Origin: Planctomycetes bacterium UBA1662
GTDB lineage: Bacteria; Planctomycetota; UBA8108
DNA length: 33,318 bases
NCBI GenBank assembly: GCA_002320775.1
Contig: DCKY01000064.1
Span: 1 to 33,318, forward strand
Reading direction: 5' to 3'
Program-made: the position numbers and the translations under genes
The notes under the pieces: generated by a model
What the model saw: the letters and a program-made list of their open reading frames with translations, nothing else
The model's database searches: none
Told to the model about the DNA's origin: nothing
Shown: positions 22,895 to 32,418 of the stretch, piece by piece
How positions within the stretch are numbered: position 1 is the stretch's first letter
Layout of the letters: every line of letters starts with the position of its first letter

Positions 22895-23863
22895 ATGAAA
22901 TATCCACTCCTACCTCAAGTGCTCCTTCTTCTCGCCTTCTCGGCCCCAGCCTGGGCGGCTGAAAGAGATCCTGCCGTGATTATCGCGGAGCTGGAGAAAG
23001 GAGGCGATACCGGCCGCCTGACCCGGGAGCTTGCGGAGCTCGGACCGGGAGCCCTTGATACGATCAGGGAAAAGATCAGGACGGGTCCAGCGTCTGTCAC
23101 AAGCTTCCTTGAACAGGCCCGCAACAGCATTGTTGCCGGGCAGGTGTCAGTCACTCTCAGAAAAGGCCTCGCGTCACAGCTCTCCTTTGATGGCCAGTAT
23201 CATGAGCTTGGAAAGAACAGGGTCGAAAACATCGAGGCGCTATTCTACCTCCTCAATGACGAATCAAGCCCCCTGACGCTGCGTCTCACAAGCTGTCGGG
23301 CACTGGCGGACATCAGCGACAAGAACATCCTTCCCCGGCTTCGTCAGCTCTATTGGGACCTGCTCCTGGACTCCCGGCTTCGCGAAGAGCTGGGCATCAT
23401 CCTTGCGATATTCGGCGACACCCAGTCGGTCGAAAAGGAGTTGAGCAGGTACGTGAAATTTGCTGATCACCAGCGAAGCCTGGTCAGGCTGAGCGCCAAT
23501 GTCCAGCTTTCCAATATCTACTACCGGATCCGCGACTACGAAAAAGCCGTCGAGGCCTACGAGAAAATTATCGATCTTTCCGAAAGAATACTCAAAGCCG
23601 AGAGCCAGGCCGGCATCCCGAAAGGACTCCTCGATGCGCGGAAGGAACAGCTCAACCTCCACTATTACAATGCCGCCTGCTCCAATTCCCTGAATGGATC
23701 CCTTGAACGCGCCAGGAAATACCTGCTGAAGGCTGTCCAGGGGAACCCCGAGCACTACGGCAATATCAACAAAGATGGTGACCTGCTCAAGCTGAGAAAA
23801 GACCCCGGATTTCCCGCCTTCATGAAAAAGCTCGGCCGGCTCTTTGAAGATGAGGAACTATAG
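22895..23863 (+). CDS. Exported HEAT/TPR-repeat protein, unknown function
   Basis: The 322-residue product starts with a clear signal peptide (MKYPLLPQVLLLLAFSAPAWA, cleavage after AWA). Residues of about 35-190 look like HEAT-type helical repeats ('LRLTSCRALADISDKNILPRL', in part). Residues of about 195-300 look like TPR repeats ('ANVQLSNIYYRIRDYEKAVE', then 'HYYNAACSNSLNGSLERARK'). The end, with 'GDLLKLRKDPGFPAFMKKL', resembles TPR end-of-group sequences, in which a 'D.D...LR.dp.F' pattern follows the last repeat. It is probably a periplasmic scaffold. The ATG at 22895 was chosen because it starts the signal peptide; an in-frame upstream extension to 22766 has no such feature. The ribosome binding site is weak. 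It converges with the CotH-like gene over 23 bases. Confidence 0.8.
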   Translation: MKYPLLPQVLLLLAFSAPAWAAERDPAVIIAELEKGGDTGRLTRELAELGPGALDTIREKIRTGPASVTSFLEQARNSIVAGQVSVTLRKGLASQLSFDGQYHELGKNRVENIEALFYLLNDESSPLTLRLTSCRALADISDKNILPRLRQLYWDLLLDSRLREELGIILAIFGDTQSVEKELSRYVKFADHQRSLVRLSANVQLSNIYYRIRDYEKAVEAYEKIIDLSERILKAESQAGIPKGLLDARKEQLNLHYYNAACSNSLNGSLERARKYLLKAVQGNPEHYGNINKDGDLLKLRKDPGFPAFMKKLGRLFEDEEL

Positions 23864-23886
23864 GGCCTGCGGCTCAACACGGACCG

Positions 23887-26800
23887 CTACTCCTCTTTCT
23901 TGCCCCCACGGTTCTCCTGTTCCTTCGCCCTCAGCTTCTCGAGGAAACCCTCCGGTATCTTCGGAAGGTTCCGCTTGCCGGGGGATGGATCTTTCCAGGC
24001 CCTGAAAGATCGGCTTCCGTCCTGCTTTCTTCCCCAGGAATTTCCCAGCGGAACCCCTCTGAAAGCACACCCATGGACAAGCAGGCTGCCCTCCTGGGGC
24101 GAGGTATAGAGGCCGACAAATTCACCGGAATTTGACAGCTTGAAGCTCGTATGCCGATCGCGATTCAGGCCATCACAATAGAAGACCTCGTAGCCGCCGG
24201 ACTTGATAACGATATCGTCCCTGATAAGCCACTTCGCCTTCCTTCGCCTCTCATCGGAGAGATAGAGTCCTTTGAGAGAGAGATCGCTACCCGATTCGTT
24301 AAATATTTCTATGAACTCGCCCGGACCATCCGCCGCGCCTCCGGGCCGTGGACAGACCTCGTTGATAAACAGCTTCGGGAGGACCGGCAGCGCCAGCTTC
24401 AGGTCCGGTGCTCCAAGAGGGTAGGAACGTTTCAATCCATTCTCCGAGCTTGCCCGAAAATAATACTCGGTCCGCGGACGATCCTCCTTATTCTCCAGGG
24501 TCAGCAGATAACGATGCATCTCCGGATCCCAGGACATCGCAACAGCGCGATAGTCTTCTTCGGTGACTGGCCGGTACATCAGCTCGAGCTCCGGCCGTTT
24601 TCCCCTGGACGATTCAGCCGGATTCTGAAACCTGAAGGTGATCATCAGGTCTTTATTGTTCTGACGGATAACCGCGTGAGAATAATAGGGGCTCGGACAC
24701 TCGCCCTTGCTCTCCCCCTCGGACATGAAAACCCAGCCGCCAGCGGCCCCGGGCTCTTTTTTCTGCAGGATGTCACGACCCTGGTACCCATTGAAAACAA
24801 AATCCGCGACCAGCAGCCCCCTGTCCGGAACACGTCTCCAGAGCACCAGCGACCCTCCTGCCATACGGCTCTTTCCCGCAACCGCTTCGGACAGCTCGAG
24901 TCTGAGACTTCCGCCAGGCGCAATTTCCTTCTGCCTCCCAAGGAGACCGGGACTCAGGGAGAAGCCCTCAGAGAACCTGTAGCTCGCGAGGGCTACCGGC
25001 AGGTTCGAGCGATTGCTCAACTCAATCCAGGGCGCTCCTGCGGATGGATTGAGCGACCAACCCGAAAAGAAAACAGGCTCCACGGCGACTTTCCTGACCC
25101 GCCTGACGAGCGCCCCAAGAGCCTGGGCTCTCCTGCGATGCCCGGACTTGAGCAGCCGAACCGAACGCTCCAGCGTGGCGGCCTCATCATAAGGCCAGAT
25201 CGTCTGCCAATCCTCGAGGGAGGCGGCCACCCTCGCTGCGGCCTTGTCGACCAGCACATCAAATTGAGTAGGGGACAGCTCCTCCCGCAGCATCGACTCC
25301 ACGCGCTGGAGATAGAGCTCTCGCAAAGCCGGCACCTTGAAGAAACGGGTAAAGAGCACCAGCCACGCGGCTCGCTTCGGAGTTCCGGGCCGCTGACAGA
25401 GAGGGAAGAGTGCCCGCTCAAGCTCTCCGGGAGTAAGATCCCGGAGCTCTTTTTCCAGATCACGAATCCCCCAGTCACCGTTGCGGTAACCCTCTCTGAA
25501 AAGTTCCCACTTTCCGTTGCGCGAATCTTTCAGCAGGAAGAAATCTTTCGGGTCGGGATCAAGCTCGCCTCGGACCGCCGAGAAGGCCAGCCGGTCTATG
25601 AACCTCTGCAGATAAAAGCGGCTCCTGAAGAAGCTCTCCATCTCTCCCGGGTGGAGCCTGTTGACCTGCCTGACGAGTCCATTTACCGAGAGAAGATCGC
25701 CGCTCTTCCCGATCCGCTCCGCTCGCAAATCCCAGTTCGAACGCCAATGATCATCACCATTGAGACGGCTCAACGGGCCTGTCTTGTCTAGCAGGACGCG
25801 CTTTCGAAATTTACTGTCAATCCTTTCGATGTCGTAGCGCAAACCGAAAAATCTACCGTTGATCAATACGATCACCGGTTCCGTAATCCCAGCTGCGAGC
25901 CCGATCGATTCAGCGGCCAGGGAGGTGAGACATTGCCGCATCCGGGTAAAATCGAGCTCCTCGGCGCTGAGCAATAGAACATCCCGTTTGCGAAAGACCC
26001 TGAAGCTGTCGCGGGCCATATCCACCACCAGGCTCTTATGCGCCAACCACCTGCCCGGTCGAGCGTCAAACCCGAGCTCGACCGGGAAGCGCCCCTTCAT
26101 ATACAAGAGCTCAGCGGAAACACGCCGCGCGGAGCCCTCGGGAGTCGCCATCTGCCGCAAATTTTCCTGGCTGATACGGAAATCATAGATCTTCGGATCG
26201 CCCTCGCGGTAAACGGCCGCCTTCAGAGCGAGAGGCTCGGAAAGAGGCCCCCTGGTTCCACTGATATCCTGGCTCTCTACCCGGTAGTAATAGGTCTCAC
26301 CCGGCACCAGGACTCGGTCGATAAGGTAGGGAGTTCTCAGGAGCCGGTCATTCAATGGAGCGAAGGGGCCGGACGCATCCTTGCCTCGATAAACATTGAA
26401 ACCGGCAAGGGAAGCTGTACCCCAATCCCCGCCGCCCAGCGGCTGCCAGGCGAGGGTACTGTGAAAGAGCCCCGCTCGGCCCGAGAGAACCGGCTTGACC
26501 AGGGAAAGCTCGGCTGCAGCTTTCGCGGGTGCGGGCTCGACCCTGATCTTTGAAACCCTCGGTCCCCGGTCCCCGGTGATCGCCGCGAAGCGCAGGTCAA
26601 GCCAGCCATCAAAGACACCTACTCGAAAGACCCTCTGGAGAAGGTTGAAATCTCCGACCTCATCGAAAATATCCAGACCTTCGACCACGACCTTCCCTTC
26701 CGCCTCGACATCAAAGACCCGAAGCCCCGCGGCGGCGACCTCGGTCTCCACCAGGTCGAGGGTCACCAGGTAATCGCCTCTCTCAAGCTTGAAGACATAC

Positions 26801-27081
26801 TTGCTATCGCCTGTTCGCCACGAGACCGGTACGCCGGACGGCCAGCCCCTTACGGTGCCAGCCTCAAGAGCTCCGGAGTTTCCTCCGATATAGCCGTAGC
26901 CGCGATTCACACTGAAGGGGAGGTCCGGCAAGCCCTTGTCTTCACCCTCGAGCTTGCGTGAAACGACAGCCCCGCAGCGTAAGGTGAGCGACTCGCTCCA
27001 GGCCGCATCCAGGCCCAGGAAGAGTACAGCCAGGAGGGTAAATAGGACCATCGCCCTGCCGCCCCTCCTTCGCCGCAGCAT
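23887..27081 (-). CDS. Exported multidomain protein: malectin-like, FN3, CotH-like, lamin-tail domain
   Basis: The product has about 1064 residues from ATG 27081, which gives a basic n-region (LRRRRGGR) and a signal helix. In-frame alternatives are TTG 27153, ATG 27126 and ATG 27051. After the signal comes a malectin-like carbohydrate-binding domain ('FSVNRGYGYIGGN', 'RVFDVEAEGKVVVEGLDIF', in part; about 30-180). An FN3 domain follows ('LAWQPL', 'FNVYRG', 'YYYRVESQD'; about 205-290), then a CotH-like region ('VIVLINGRFFGLRYDIERID', about 300-660). A second half ends in a lamin-tail domain ('KLFINEVCPRPG', 'GEFIEIFNESG', 'LSLKGLYLSD', 'SFKLSNSGEFVGLY'; about 900-1040) and a basic tail. In CotH kinases a 'PWDLD' metal motif follows the 'YLYRD...GKW' strand; here that place reads 'FFLLKDSRNGKWELFREGYR', so the kinase site looks lost. 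It directly follows the FHA-kinase gene. Confidence 0.82.
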   Translation of the reverse strand: MLRRRRGGRAMVLFTLLAVLFLGLDAAWSESLTLRCGAVVSRKLEGEDKGLPDLPFSVNRGYGYIGGNSGALEAGTVRGWPSGVPVSWRTGDSKYVFKLERGDYLVTLDLVETEVAAAGLRVFDVEAEGKVVVEGLDIFDEVGDFNLLQRVFRVGVFDGWLDLRFAAITGDRGPRVSKIRVEPAPAKAAAELSLVKPVLSGRAGLFHSTLAWQPLGGGDWGTASLAGFNVYRGKDASGPFAPLNDRLLRTPYLIDRVLVPGETYYYRVESQDISGTRGPLSEPLALKAAVYREGDPKIYDFRISQENLRQMATPEGSARRVSAELLYMKGRFPVELGFDARPGRWLAHKSLVVDMARDSFRVFRKRDVLLLSAEELDFTRMRQCLTSLAAESIGLAAGITEPVIVLINGRFFGLRYDIERIDSKFRKRVLLDKTGPLSRLNGDDHWRSNWDLRAERIGKSGDLLSVNGLVRQVNRLHPGEMESFFRSRFYLQRFIDRLAFSAVRGELDPDPKDFFLLKDSRNGKWELFREGYRNGDWGIRDLEKELRDLTPGELERALFPLCQRPGTPKRAAWLVLFTRFFKVPALRELYLQRVESMLREELSPTQFDVLVDKAAARVAASLEDWQTIWPYDEAATLERSVRLLKSGHRRRAQALGALVRRVRKVAVEPVFFSGWSLNPSAGAPWIELSNRSNLPVALASYRFSEGFSLSPGLLGRQKEIAPGGSLRLELSEAVAGKSRMAGGSLVLWRRVPDRGLLVADFVFNGYQGRDILQKKEPGAAGGWVFMSEGESKGECPSPYYSHAVIRQNNKDLMITFRFQNPAESSRGKRPELELMYRPVTEEDYRAVAMSWDPEMHRYLLTLENKEDRPRTEYYFRASSENGLKRSYPLGAPDLKLALPVLPKLFINEVCPRPGGAADGPGEFIEIFNESGSDLSLKGLYLSDERRRKAKWLIRDDIVIKSGGYEVFYCDGLNRDRHTSFKLSNSGEFVGLYTSPQEGSLLVHGCAFRGVPLGNSWGRKQDGSRSFRAWKDPSPGKRNLPKIPEGFLEKLRAKEQENRGGKKEE

Positions 27082-27153
27082 CGGATAAGAACTCTCAGGA
27101 TCGCATCCCGCTTGATTCACAACCATCCGATCTGCCCGCCCTGAAGACTCCAA

Positions 27154-30100
27154 TCAGGAAGATGATCCCTTGCCCGCAGAGCCGGCCGGCTCCTTTTTCT
27201 CCGGAGAGGAGTCAGGTTCGGAACCGAGACCTTCCCGCAGCAGGTCCTGAAAGGCCTTGCGCTCATTTTCGTCCAATTTGCCATCGCCATTCTTGTCAAA
27301 TCTCTCCATCACACCCTGGAGCCCGCCAGAGGCTCCGCCCTGGTTCGAACCCGGCCCTGGCGTGGTTGCCTCACCCGAAGATGCATCCGATTTGGCGCCA
27401 TCCGCTTTTCCGTCCGCACCTCTTCCAAAAGAGGAATCGAGCTTCTTCAACTCCCTCTCCGCGATGCTCTTCGCCAGGCCGGCAGCCCACTCCTTGGAGA
27501 TCTGGCCAGTGATCTCGAGAGAAGAAAAATAAACAGTGCTGTTGTTGGTGAAGATGTTGAAGGAGCCCGCATGAGGAATCTTTTCCCCGAGGCGCTCAAG
27601 GGCCAGGCTGTTTCTGTAGCCGAGAGCCTTGCTGTTCACCTTCCATTTCAGGGTGCTGTTTTCCATCGAGATCGCAAAACGAATCGTTCCCGGCCGAAGC
27701 AGGGAGCCTACCGGCTGGGACCAGATCTTCTCATCCCTGCGGCTATGCAGCCTAACGCCGTGCTCTCCCGCCAGAAGCGCGAAGGACGATTCCCTGAGAT
27801 ACCCGGGAAGAAAACCGGTGAGCGTTCTCGCCAGTCCTCCCAGGCGGCCACCGCCCAGGATGTCACCGAGGGCGACCTCTGGCTTGTAGCCCACCCCCAA
27901 TACAAAATAATCCGCTGGAGACTCGCCAGCCTCGTTACTCTCACGCCAGGCATTGTAATTAAAAGTCCGGGACGCGGTCACCCGGTCCTTCTCTTCAGTC
28001 CAGAGAGCCACATTGATATTCGGCGCGGCCGCATTGTAGCCGCCGCTAGGTACCACGCCGTTGATAGCGATCCTCGATTCAAAGGGATTGGCGGCGAGAA
28101 AACGGACCTCTCCCTTGAGCTTGAAGAAACGCTTCTTCTCAACCCAGTCAATAGTCGTTCCTCCCCTGCCGACGGGGTAAAAGTCCCGCAGCTGATCCAT
28201 CGAAGAGAAATCGTAGGTCAGGGTCGTGAGACCATTCTTGCCTTCCTTGACGGTCTTGGCATTGAAGGCGGCCTCTACCGAAGCGCCCGCCAGGGCGGCG
28301 ATGCGGGCACGCAGGAACAGCTCATGCAACGAAGAACGCACCTTTGCGTAATCGGCCCTGCTTTTCCAGGCCCTGATCAGAACTCCTGCATCGGCGGCGA
28401 TGAAATTCCACAGGTCCGCCGGCACCGGCGTCTTGCCGGCGGAGAGCTTGCTCTCAAGCTTTTGCAGGGAGAACAGGCGCGTCTCCCGCCAGGAATCAGC
28501 GTACTTGGCAAGCAGTCGCTCGTTTTCCTTTCTGTAGGCATCGGCCTCGGCGGGCTTCTCCCCCAGGAGCAGTTCGCTCCCCCGGCCAGGCCCATCCCGC
28601 AACAACAGCAGCAGACCAAGGCCCTGCATAATATCCGCCTTTTCCAGGCCCGCGCGTCCCGGCTTCTCCATCAACGCGACAATGCTGTTCGCATCAAGCC
28701 CGAGAATACGATGAGCCGCCGGAACCGCCTTGGACCCGGTCTCCTGAATCCTCACCGCAGGCCCCTCGACCCCGAGCACCTTGTACTTCTGATCCTTGTC
28801 ATCCTTAGCTGCAGGCAGGACCCTGAGCTTTACCAATGACTTGGACTTTGCAGACTCGGAAAAGATCACCTGGACCTCATCCCATACCTTCCTGCTCAAA
28901 TCGACCTGTTTTCCTAACATGACAAGGAGAGCCTTCGCCTCTTTATTTACAATCTTCTCGAGGCCTCCGAGCTTGCCGGTGATGCCATCGAGATGCTTCT
29001 TGGCTCCGGGAAAATCAAGGTCGGCCAGCAATTCGAAAACGCCATCCCGGTTGTCCTCAACAAATTTCAGGCTATTCGCCATACGGCTCTCGGCCAGACT
29101 CACCTCCGCCGCCATCGACTGGAGACGAGGCTCTTCACTGGAAGGCATCCGCACCCTGAGCGTAACGATTTCCGTACGGGCTTTTTCAAAATCGCCGTTT
29201 TTGACCATCTCGGTCACCTGCTTGCCCGCATCATCCATAGCGGCACGAACCAGCTTGCCAAGCTTCGTTCGCGGGACGGAGACCATCTCGGCCCCAAGCT
29301 CGGGGTTCCTGGCAAGGAAACCGGTAAGCGCCTCGTCAGCCTTGCGCAGCTCCTTCTTCCCCAGCAGGACATCGATGGCAACCAGCTCGGCGGAGGCGGC
29401 CTCCTTCCGCTTCTTGAGGTCCGCCTTCCTGGCAAGCTCCGCCTCGGAACGCAGCTCCTTCAGGAGCTTCTCAGCGGGAGCCTTGATCCGCGGATTATCC
29501 CCCAGAAGATTTTCCAGGCGCAGAAGAGCGGCCGACGCCTCCAGCTCTCCTTTTGAGTAGAGAGCCTCAATGCTCTTGAGCTCCTTGAGAGCAAGCTTTG
29601 AAGCATCACGTTCAATCCCGGGAGCCGCCTTCTTTCTCTTCTCAGGCTTCGTTTTCGTCGTGCGCGGCTCGTCTGTTTTCAACCTGCCGCCCCCATCATC
29701 TCCGTCATCCATCAACTTTGAGACCAGGACGAGGACAAGAACCAGCGCAACGATTCCTATCACCGAGCCTACAACCAGGTTGGACTGGGACCCCTGCGCC
29801 GGACGGCGCTGCCGTATGGCTCCACTACGGCCGCCGGCAGGACGCGCGCCCTGACTCACAGAGGCAGCCCTTGCGGCGCGCCCCTTACCCTTTACCGAGA
29901 TACCTTTTCTGTACTGAGACGGATCCAGAGCGGAAAAGACCTGCTCCGCATTGTCGTAGCGGCTGTCAGGATTGCGCGCCAGCATCTTCTGTACAACGGC
30001 AGAGAGTCCACCGGGAATTTCCGGTACCAGGCGACGAAGCGGAGTCGGGTCATTGTCCATCTTGGCCCGGACAATTTCCTTCACGCTGGACCCATCGAAC

Positions 30101-31029
30101 GGGGCAACCCCGGCTATCATCCTGTAGAGCGTTGCGCCGAGACCATAAATATCCGCGCGGTGATCAAGCGCTTCGCCACGAGCCTGCTCCGGCGCCATGT
30201 AGCGGGGAGAGCCCGCCGCGGGAGTATTGCCGCCTCCCCCGGCTGTACCAGCCTGACTGAGATCGGCGGCGATGCCGAGATCTCCAACCTTGACCGTTCC
30301 ATCCAGCGTGAGCATCAGATTCGCAGGCTTGATGTCACGATGAACTATCTGGTTCTGCTGGGCAAACTGAAGCGCCTGGGCAGCATCCCTGGCGGCGTCC
30401 ACGGCCCGAATAATATCGAGCCGACCTTCTCTCTCAAGCAGCTCTTCAAGGCTGCCGCCCTCGAGATACTCCATCGACATATAGTGATGGTCACCCTCGT
30501 TTCCAGCATCGTAGACCTGGACTACATTCGGATGATTCAGGCGGCCGGCGGCGCGGGCCTCCTCGAGGAAGCTCTTAATGAAATCCTCATCCTTGGAGAA
30601 CCTCGGTGCCAGGATCTTCAGGGCAACCGGCCGGTCCAATGAAAGCTGACGTGCCAGGTAGACTGTTCCCATGGCGCCCCGGCCAAGACGCTTCTCGATT
30701 TCATAGCCGGCCAGGGTGCTTCCGATGAGCGAATCCTCATCGTCGGTAGCAAGGGAGATCAGGGTGTCACCGATCTCGATTGTGTCACCGGGAATGAGCG
30801 TGTGCTGATCTACAGGGACATCATTGACCCGGATGCCGTTGGTGCTCTTGTGGTCATTGATGACCCGCTTCCCCTGCTCGCAACGCACCACGCAATGAAC
30901 CCGGGAGGCCATCTTGTCATCGATACAGATATTACACTTCTCATCCCGCCCGATCGTGAAGGCGCCTGATTCGGGTAGCTTGAATTGCTTTCCCCGCTGA
31001 GAACCTGATTCAATAGTTAGCTTGGCCAT
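27154..31029 (-). CDS. FHA domain-Ser/Thr protein kinase with extracytoplasmic coiled-coil, LamG-like and EF-hand regions
   Basis: The 1291-residue product begins with an FHA domain (about 1-95: 'TIGRDEKC', 'SRVHC', 'KSTNGIRV'), which binds phosphothreonine. A Hanks-type kinase follows (about 109-368) with 'LGRGAMGTVYLA' (P-loop 115-126), 'VALK' (Lys138), 'VHRDIKPANL' (Asp232, Asn237), DLG (250-252, for the usual DFG) and 'YMAPEQARG', so it should be active. A transmembrane helix lies at about 418-440. The exported part holds Lys/Glu-rich coiled-coil repeats (about 465-830), a beta-rich region resembling LamG/DUF1080-type jelly rolls (about 960-1195), and one EF-hand 'FDKNGDGKLDENE' (about 1244-1256) near a Ser/Gly tail. 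GGGGAG sits 4 bases before the ATG. The kinase stop nearly touches the CotH-like gene, so the two are co-transcribed. Confidence 0.93.
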   Translation of the reverse strand: MAKLTIESGSQRGKQFKLPESGAFTIGRDEKCNICIDDKMASRVHCVVRCEQGKRVINDHKSTNGIRVNDVPVDQHTLIPGDTIEIGDTLISLATDDEDSLIGSTLAGYEIEKRLGRGAMGTVYLARQLSLDRPVALKILAPRFSKDEDFIKSFLEEARAAGRLNHPNVVQVYDAGNEGDHHYMSMEYLEGGSLEELLEREGRLDIIRAVDAARDAAQALQFAQQNQIVHRDIKPANLMLTLDGTVKVGDLGIAADLSQAGTAGGGGNTPAAGSPRYMAPEQARGEALDHRADIYGLGATLYRMIAGVAPFDGSSVKEIVRAKMDNDPTPLRRLVPEIPGGLSAVVQKMLARNPDSRYDNAEQVFSALDPSQYRKGISVKGKGRAARAASVSQGARPAGGRSGAIRQRRPAQGSQSNLVVGSVIGIVALVLVLVLVSKLMDDGDDGGGRLKTDEPRTTKTKPEKRKKAAPGIERDASKLALKELKSIEALYSKGELEASAALLRLENLLGDNPRIKAPAEKLLKELRSEAELARKADLKKRKEAASAELVAIDVLLGKKELRKADEALTGFLARNPELGAEMVSVPRTKLGKLVRAAMDDAGKQVTEMVKNGDFEKARTEIVTLRVRMPSSEEPRLQSMAAEVSLAESRMANSLKFVEDNRDGVFELLADLDFPGAKKHLDGITGKLGGLEKIVNKEAKALLVMLGKQVDLSRKVWDEVQVIFSESAKSKSLVKLRVLPAAKDDKDQKYKVLGVEGPAVRIQETGSKAVPAAHRILGLDANSIVALMEKPGRAGLEKADIMQGLGLLLLLRDGPGRGSELLLGEKPAEADAYRKENERLLAKYADSWRETRLFSLQKLESKLSAGKTPVPADLWNFIAADAGVLIRAWKSRADYAKVRSSLHELFLRARIAALAGASVEAAFNAKTVKEGKNGLTTLTYDFSSMDQLRDFYPVGRGGTTIDWVEKKRFFKLKGEVRFLAANPFESRIAINGVVPSGGYNAAAPNINVALWTEEKDRVTASRTFNYNAWRESNEAGESPADYFVLGVGYKPEVALGDILGGGRLGGLARTLTGFLPGYLRESSFALLAGEHGVRLHSRRDEKIWSQPVGSLLRPGTIRFAISMENSTLKWKVNSKALGYRNSLALERLGEKIPHAGSFNIFTNNSTVYFSSLEITGQISKEWAAGLAKSIAERELKKLDSSFGRGADGKADGAKSDASSGEATTPGPGSNQGGASGGLQGVMERFDKNGDGKLDENERKAFQDLLREGLGSEPDSSPEKKEPAGSAGKGSSS

Positions 31030-31060
31030 AGTCTCCCCAAGGTAGGATCAGCGCTGGAAC

Positions 31061-31092
31061 GCGACAAGGGTCAGATTGTCAAAGTTTGTCGC
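31061..31092. promoter_or_regulatory. Inverted repeat upstream of the kinase gene
   Basis: Perfect 7-base arms (GCGACAA / TTGTCGC) are separated by 18 bases, with a third TTGTC in between (31076-31080). The group lies 31-63 bases upstream of the kinase start codon in a 167-base gap. It may be an operator or a leader structure. The TTGTC half-site also occurs in the palindrome at 4329-4348. The link is only suggestive, because the half-site is short. Confidence 0.3.
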
Positions 31093-31196
31093 CACAAGAA
31101 CTTCCAGCACAAAACTTCCCGGATACTCGATTGGTGAAAGTATATCTTAACCTCTTCTCGTTGCAGGTAAAAGAAACAGGCAAATTGCACTTCTCC

Positions 31197-32354
31197 TCAA
31201 AGCTGGAAGAGCAACCAGCCCGCTACCGATGAGGCGGGAATGAGCCAGAGGGGGCTCCATTTGAGAACGACAAGCAGAACCATGGCCAGAGCCGCCAGGA
31301 CCGCGCTCTGCCATTGAAAAAGAGTATTTTGCGCAAGGGTGACCGTCACCGCCGCCATCAGGCCCACAGAGCTGGCATTCACGGCGTCGAGAAAGTTTCC
31401 CATTCTCTGCGATGCGCGCAGCCGCCAGAGTATCTTTGCCAGGAGAACGACAAAAATGAAGGACGGCAGGAAAATACCTGCCGAGGCGATGGCCGCGCCG
31501 GGAACCCCATGTAGAAGGTAGCCCAGGAACGCGGCGGTCGAGAGGATCGGTCCGGGCGTAACGTTTCCAGCCGCGACCGCGTCGAGAAGCTGCTCAATGG
31601 TAATTCCAAATCGCTCGTTTACCAGTTCACGCTCAAGGTAGGCCACGAGAACATAACCCGTACCGAACAATACCGAACCAATCTTGAGAAAAACGAATCC
31701 CAGCTCCGCCAGGGTCGCTTTTACCACTCCCGCCGCCCCGGCGGCAGCAAGCGCACCTCCACTGAAACCGAGCCAGCCGCCGCCGCAGCCAAGCGCAACA
31801 GCGGCGGCCTTATCCGGAGTGGAGCCACTGGAGATCCCGCCCGCCAGCAAGCCGAAAAAGCCCCCCGCGGCCAGGGCGATAATGGGGTCCGTCTCCAGCA
31901 ACACAGCCGCCGTAACGCAAAGACCGATGACTGCCAGCAAAGAGCTCTTGAAAGCGGTTCTGCCGAGCCTCCAGACAGCCAGGCCGATCAGGGCGGGAAT
32001 CGTCGCCTGGATCCCTTTGAAAAAAGGGATCACATCCGGAAGCTCCCCGTAGCTCGCATAGAGCGCGGCGAGAGCCGTGACGATCGCCACCGCAGGAAAG
32101 ACAAAGCAGGTTCCCGCCACCAGCAGGCCTGTAAACCCCGCCCGAATGAAGCCAACGTGAAGCACCATCTCTGTAGAGTTCGGCCCCGGAATCAGGTTGG
32201 TCGCCCCCAGCATGTCGAGAAAACGCTCCGGACTGATCCAGGCTCGGCGCTTAACCACCTCGTCTTCAAGCATGGCGATATGCGCCGCGGGACCGCCAAA
32301 ACCAAGGAAGCCCAGCTTGAGACAGAGCAACGCCAGTTCTCCAAGGCGTGACAT
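31197..32354 (-). CDS. chrA: Chromate transporter (ChrA/CHR family)
   Basis: The 385-residue membrane protein has two homologous halves, each beginning with the CHR signature: 'LGFLGFGGPAAHIAMLEDEV' (14-33) with 'LGATNLIPGPNSTEM' in the first, and 'LKIGSVLFGTGYVLVAYLE' with 'VAAGNVTPGPILSTAAF' in the second. About ten hydrophobic segments are visible. Both PGP motifs are kept, so the transporter looks complete and of normal long-chain length. Family members export chromate or related oxyanions across the inner membrane; the physiological substrate here is not proven, because no chromate regulator or reductase is adjacent. It lies 64 bases after the SDR gene and 167 bases before the kinase on the same strand. 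The ribosome binding site (GGAG 12 bases upstream) is poorly spaced. Confidence 0.92.
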   Translation of the reverse strand: MSRLGELALLCLKLGFLGFGGPAAHIAMLEDEVVKRRAWISPERFLDMLGATNLIPGPNSTEMVLHVGFIRAGFTGLLVAGTCFVFPAVAIVTALAALYASYGELPDVIPFFKGIQATIPALIGLAVWRLGRTAFKSSLLAVIGLCVTAAVLLETDPIIALAAGGFFGLLAGGISSGSTPDKAAAVALGCGGGWLGFSGGALAAAGAAGVVKATLAELGFVFLKIGSVLFGTGYVLVAYLERELVNERFGITIEQLLDAVAAGNVTPGPILSTAAFLGYLLHGVPGAAIASAGIFLPSFIFVVLLAKILWRLRASQRMGNFLDAVNASSVGLMAAVTVTLAQNTLFQWQSAVLAALAMVLLVVLKWSPLWLIPASSVAGWLLFQL

Positions 32355-32418
32355 AAATCTTCAATTCTCCGGCAAAGATCGCAACATGGCAGAAAGAGGG
32401 AGTGGTCCGAACCGGCTC

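Noticed and set aside
24151..25791. A 546-codon open frame on the plus strand opposite the CotH-like gene
   Set aside because: It is fully antisense to a gene with clear domains, has no recognisable motif, and is the kind of long shadow frame that GC-rich codon use creates.
31081..31196. Promoter for the kinase gene around a TATACT-like sequence
   Set aside because: No acceptable -35 element lies at 16-18 bases from it.
31197..32354. Chromate-resistance operon
   Set aside because: Only the transporter is present; no chromate regulator, reductase or other resistance gene is next to it, so the substrate is left open.
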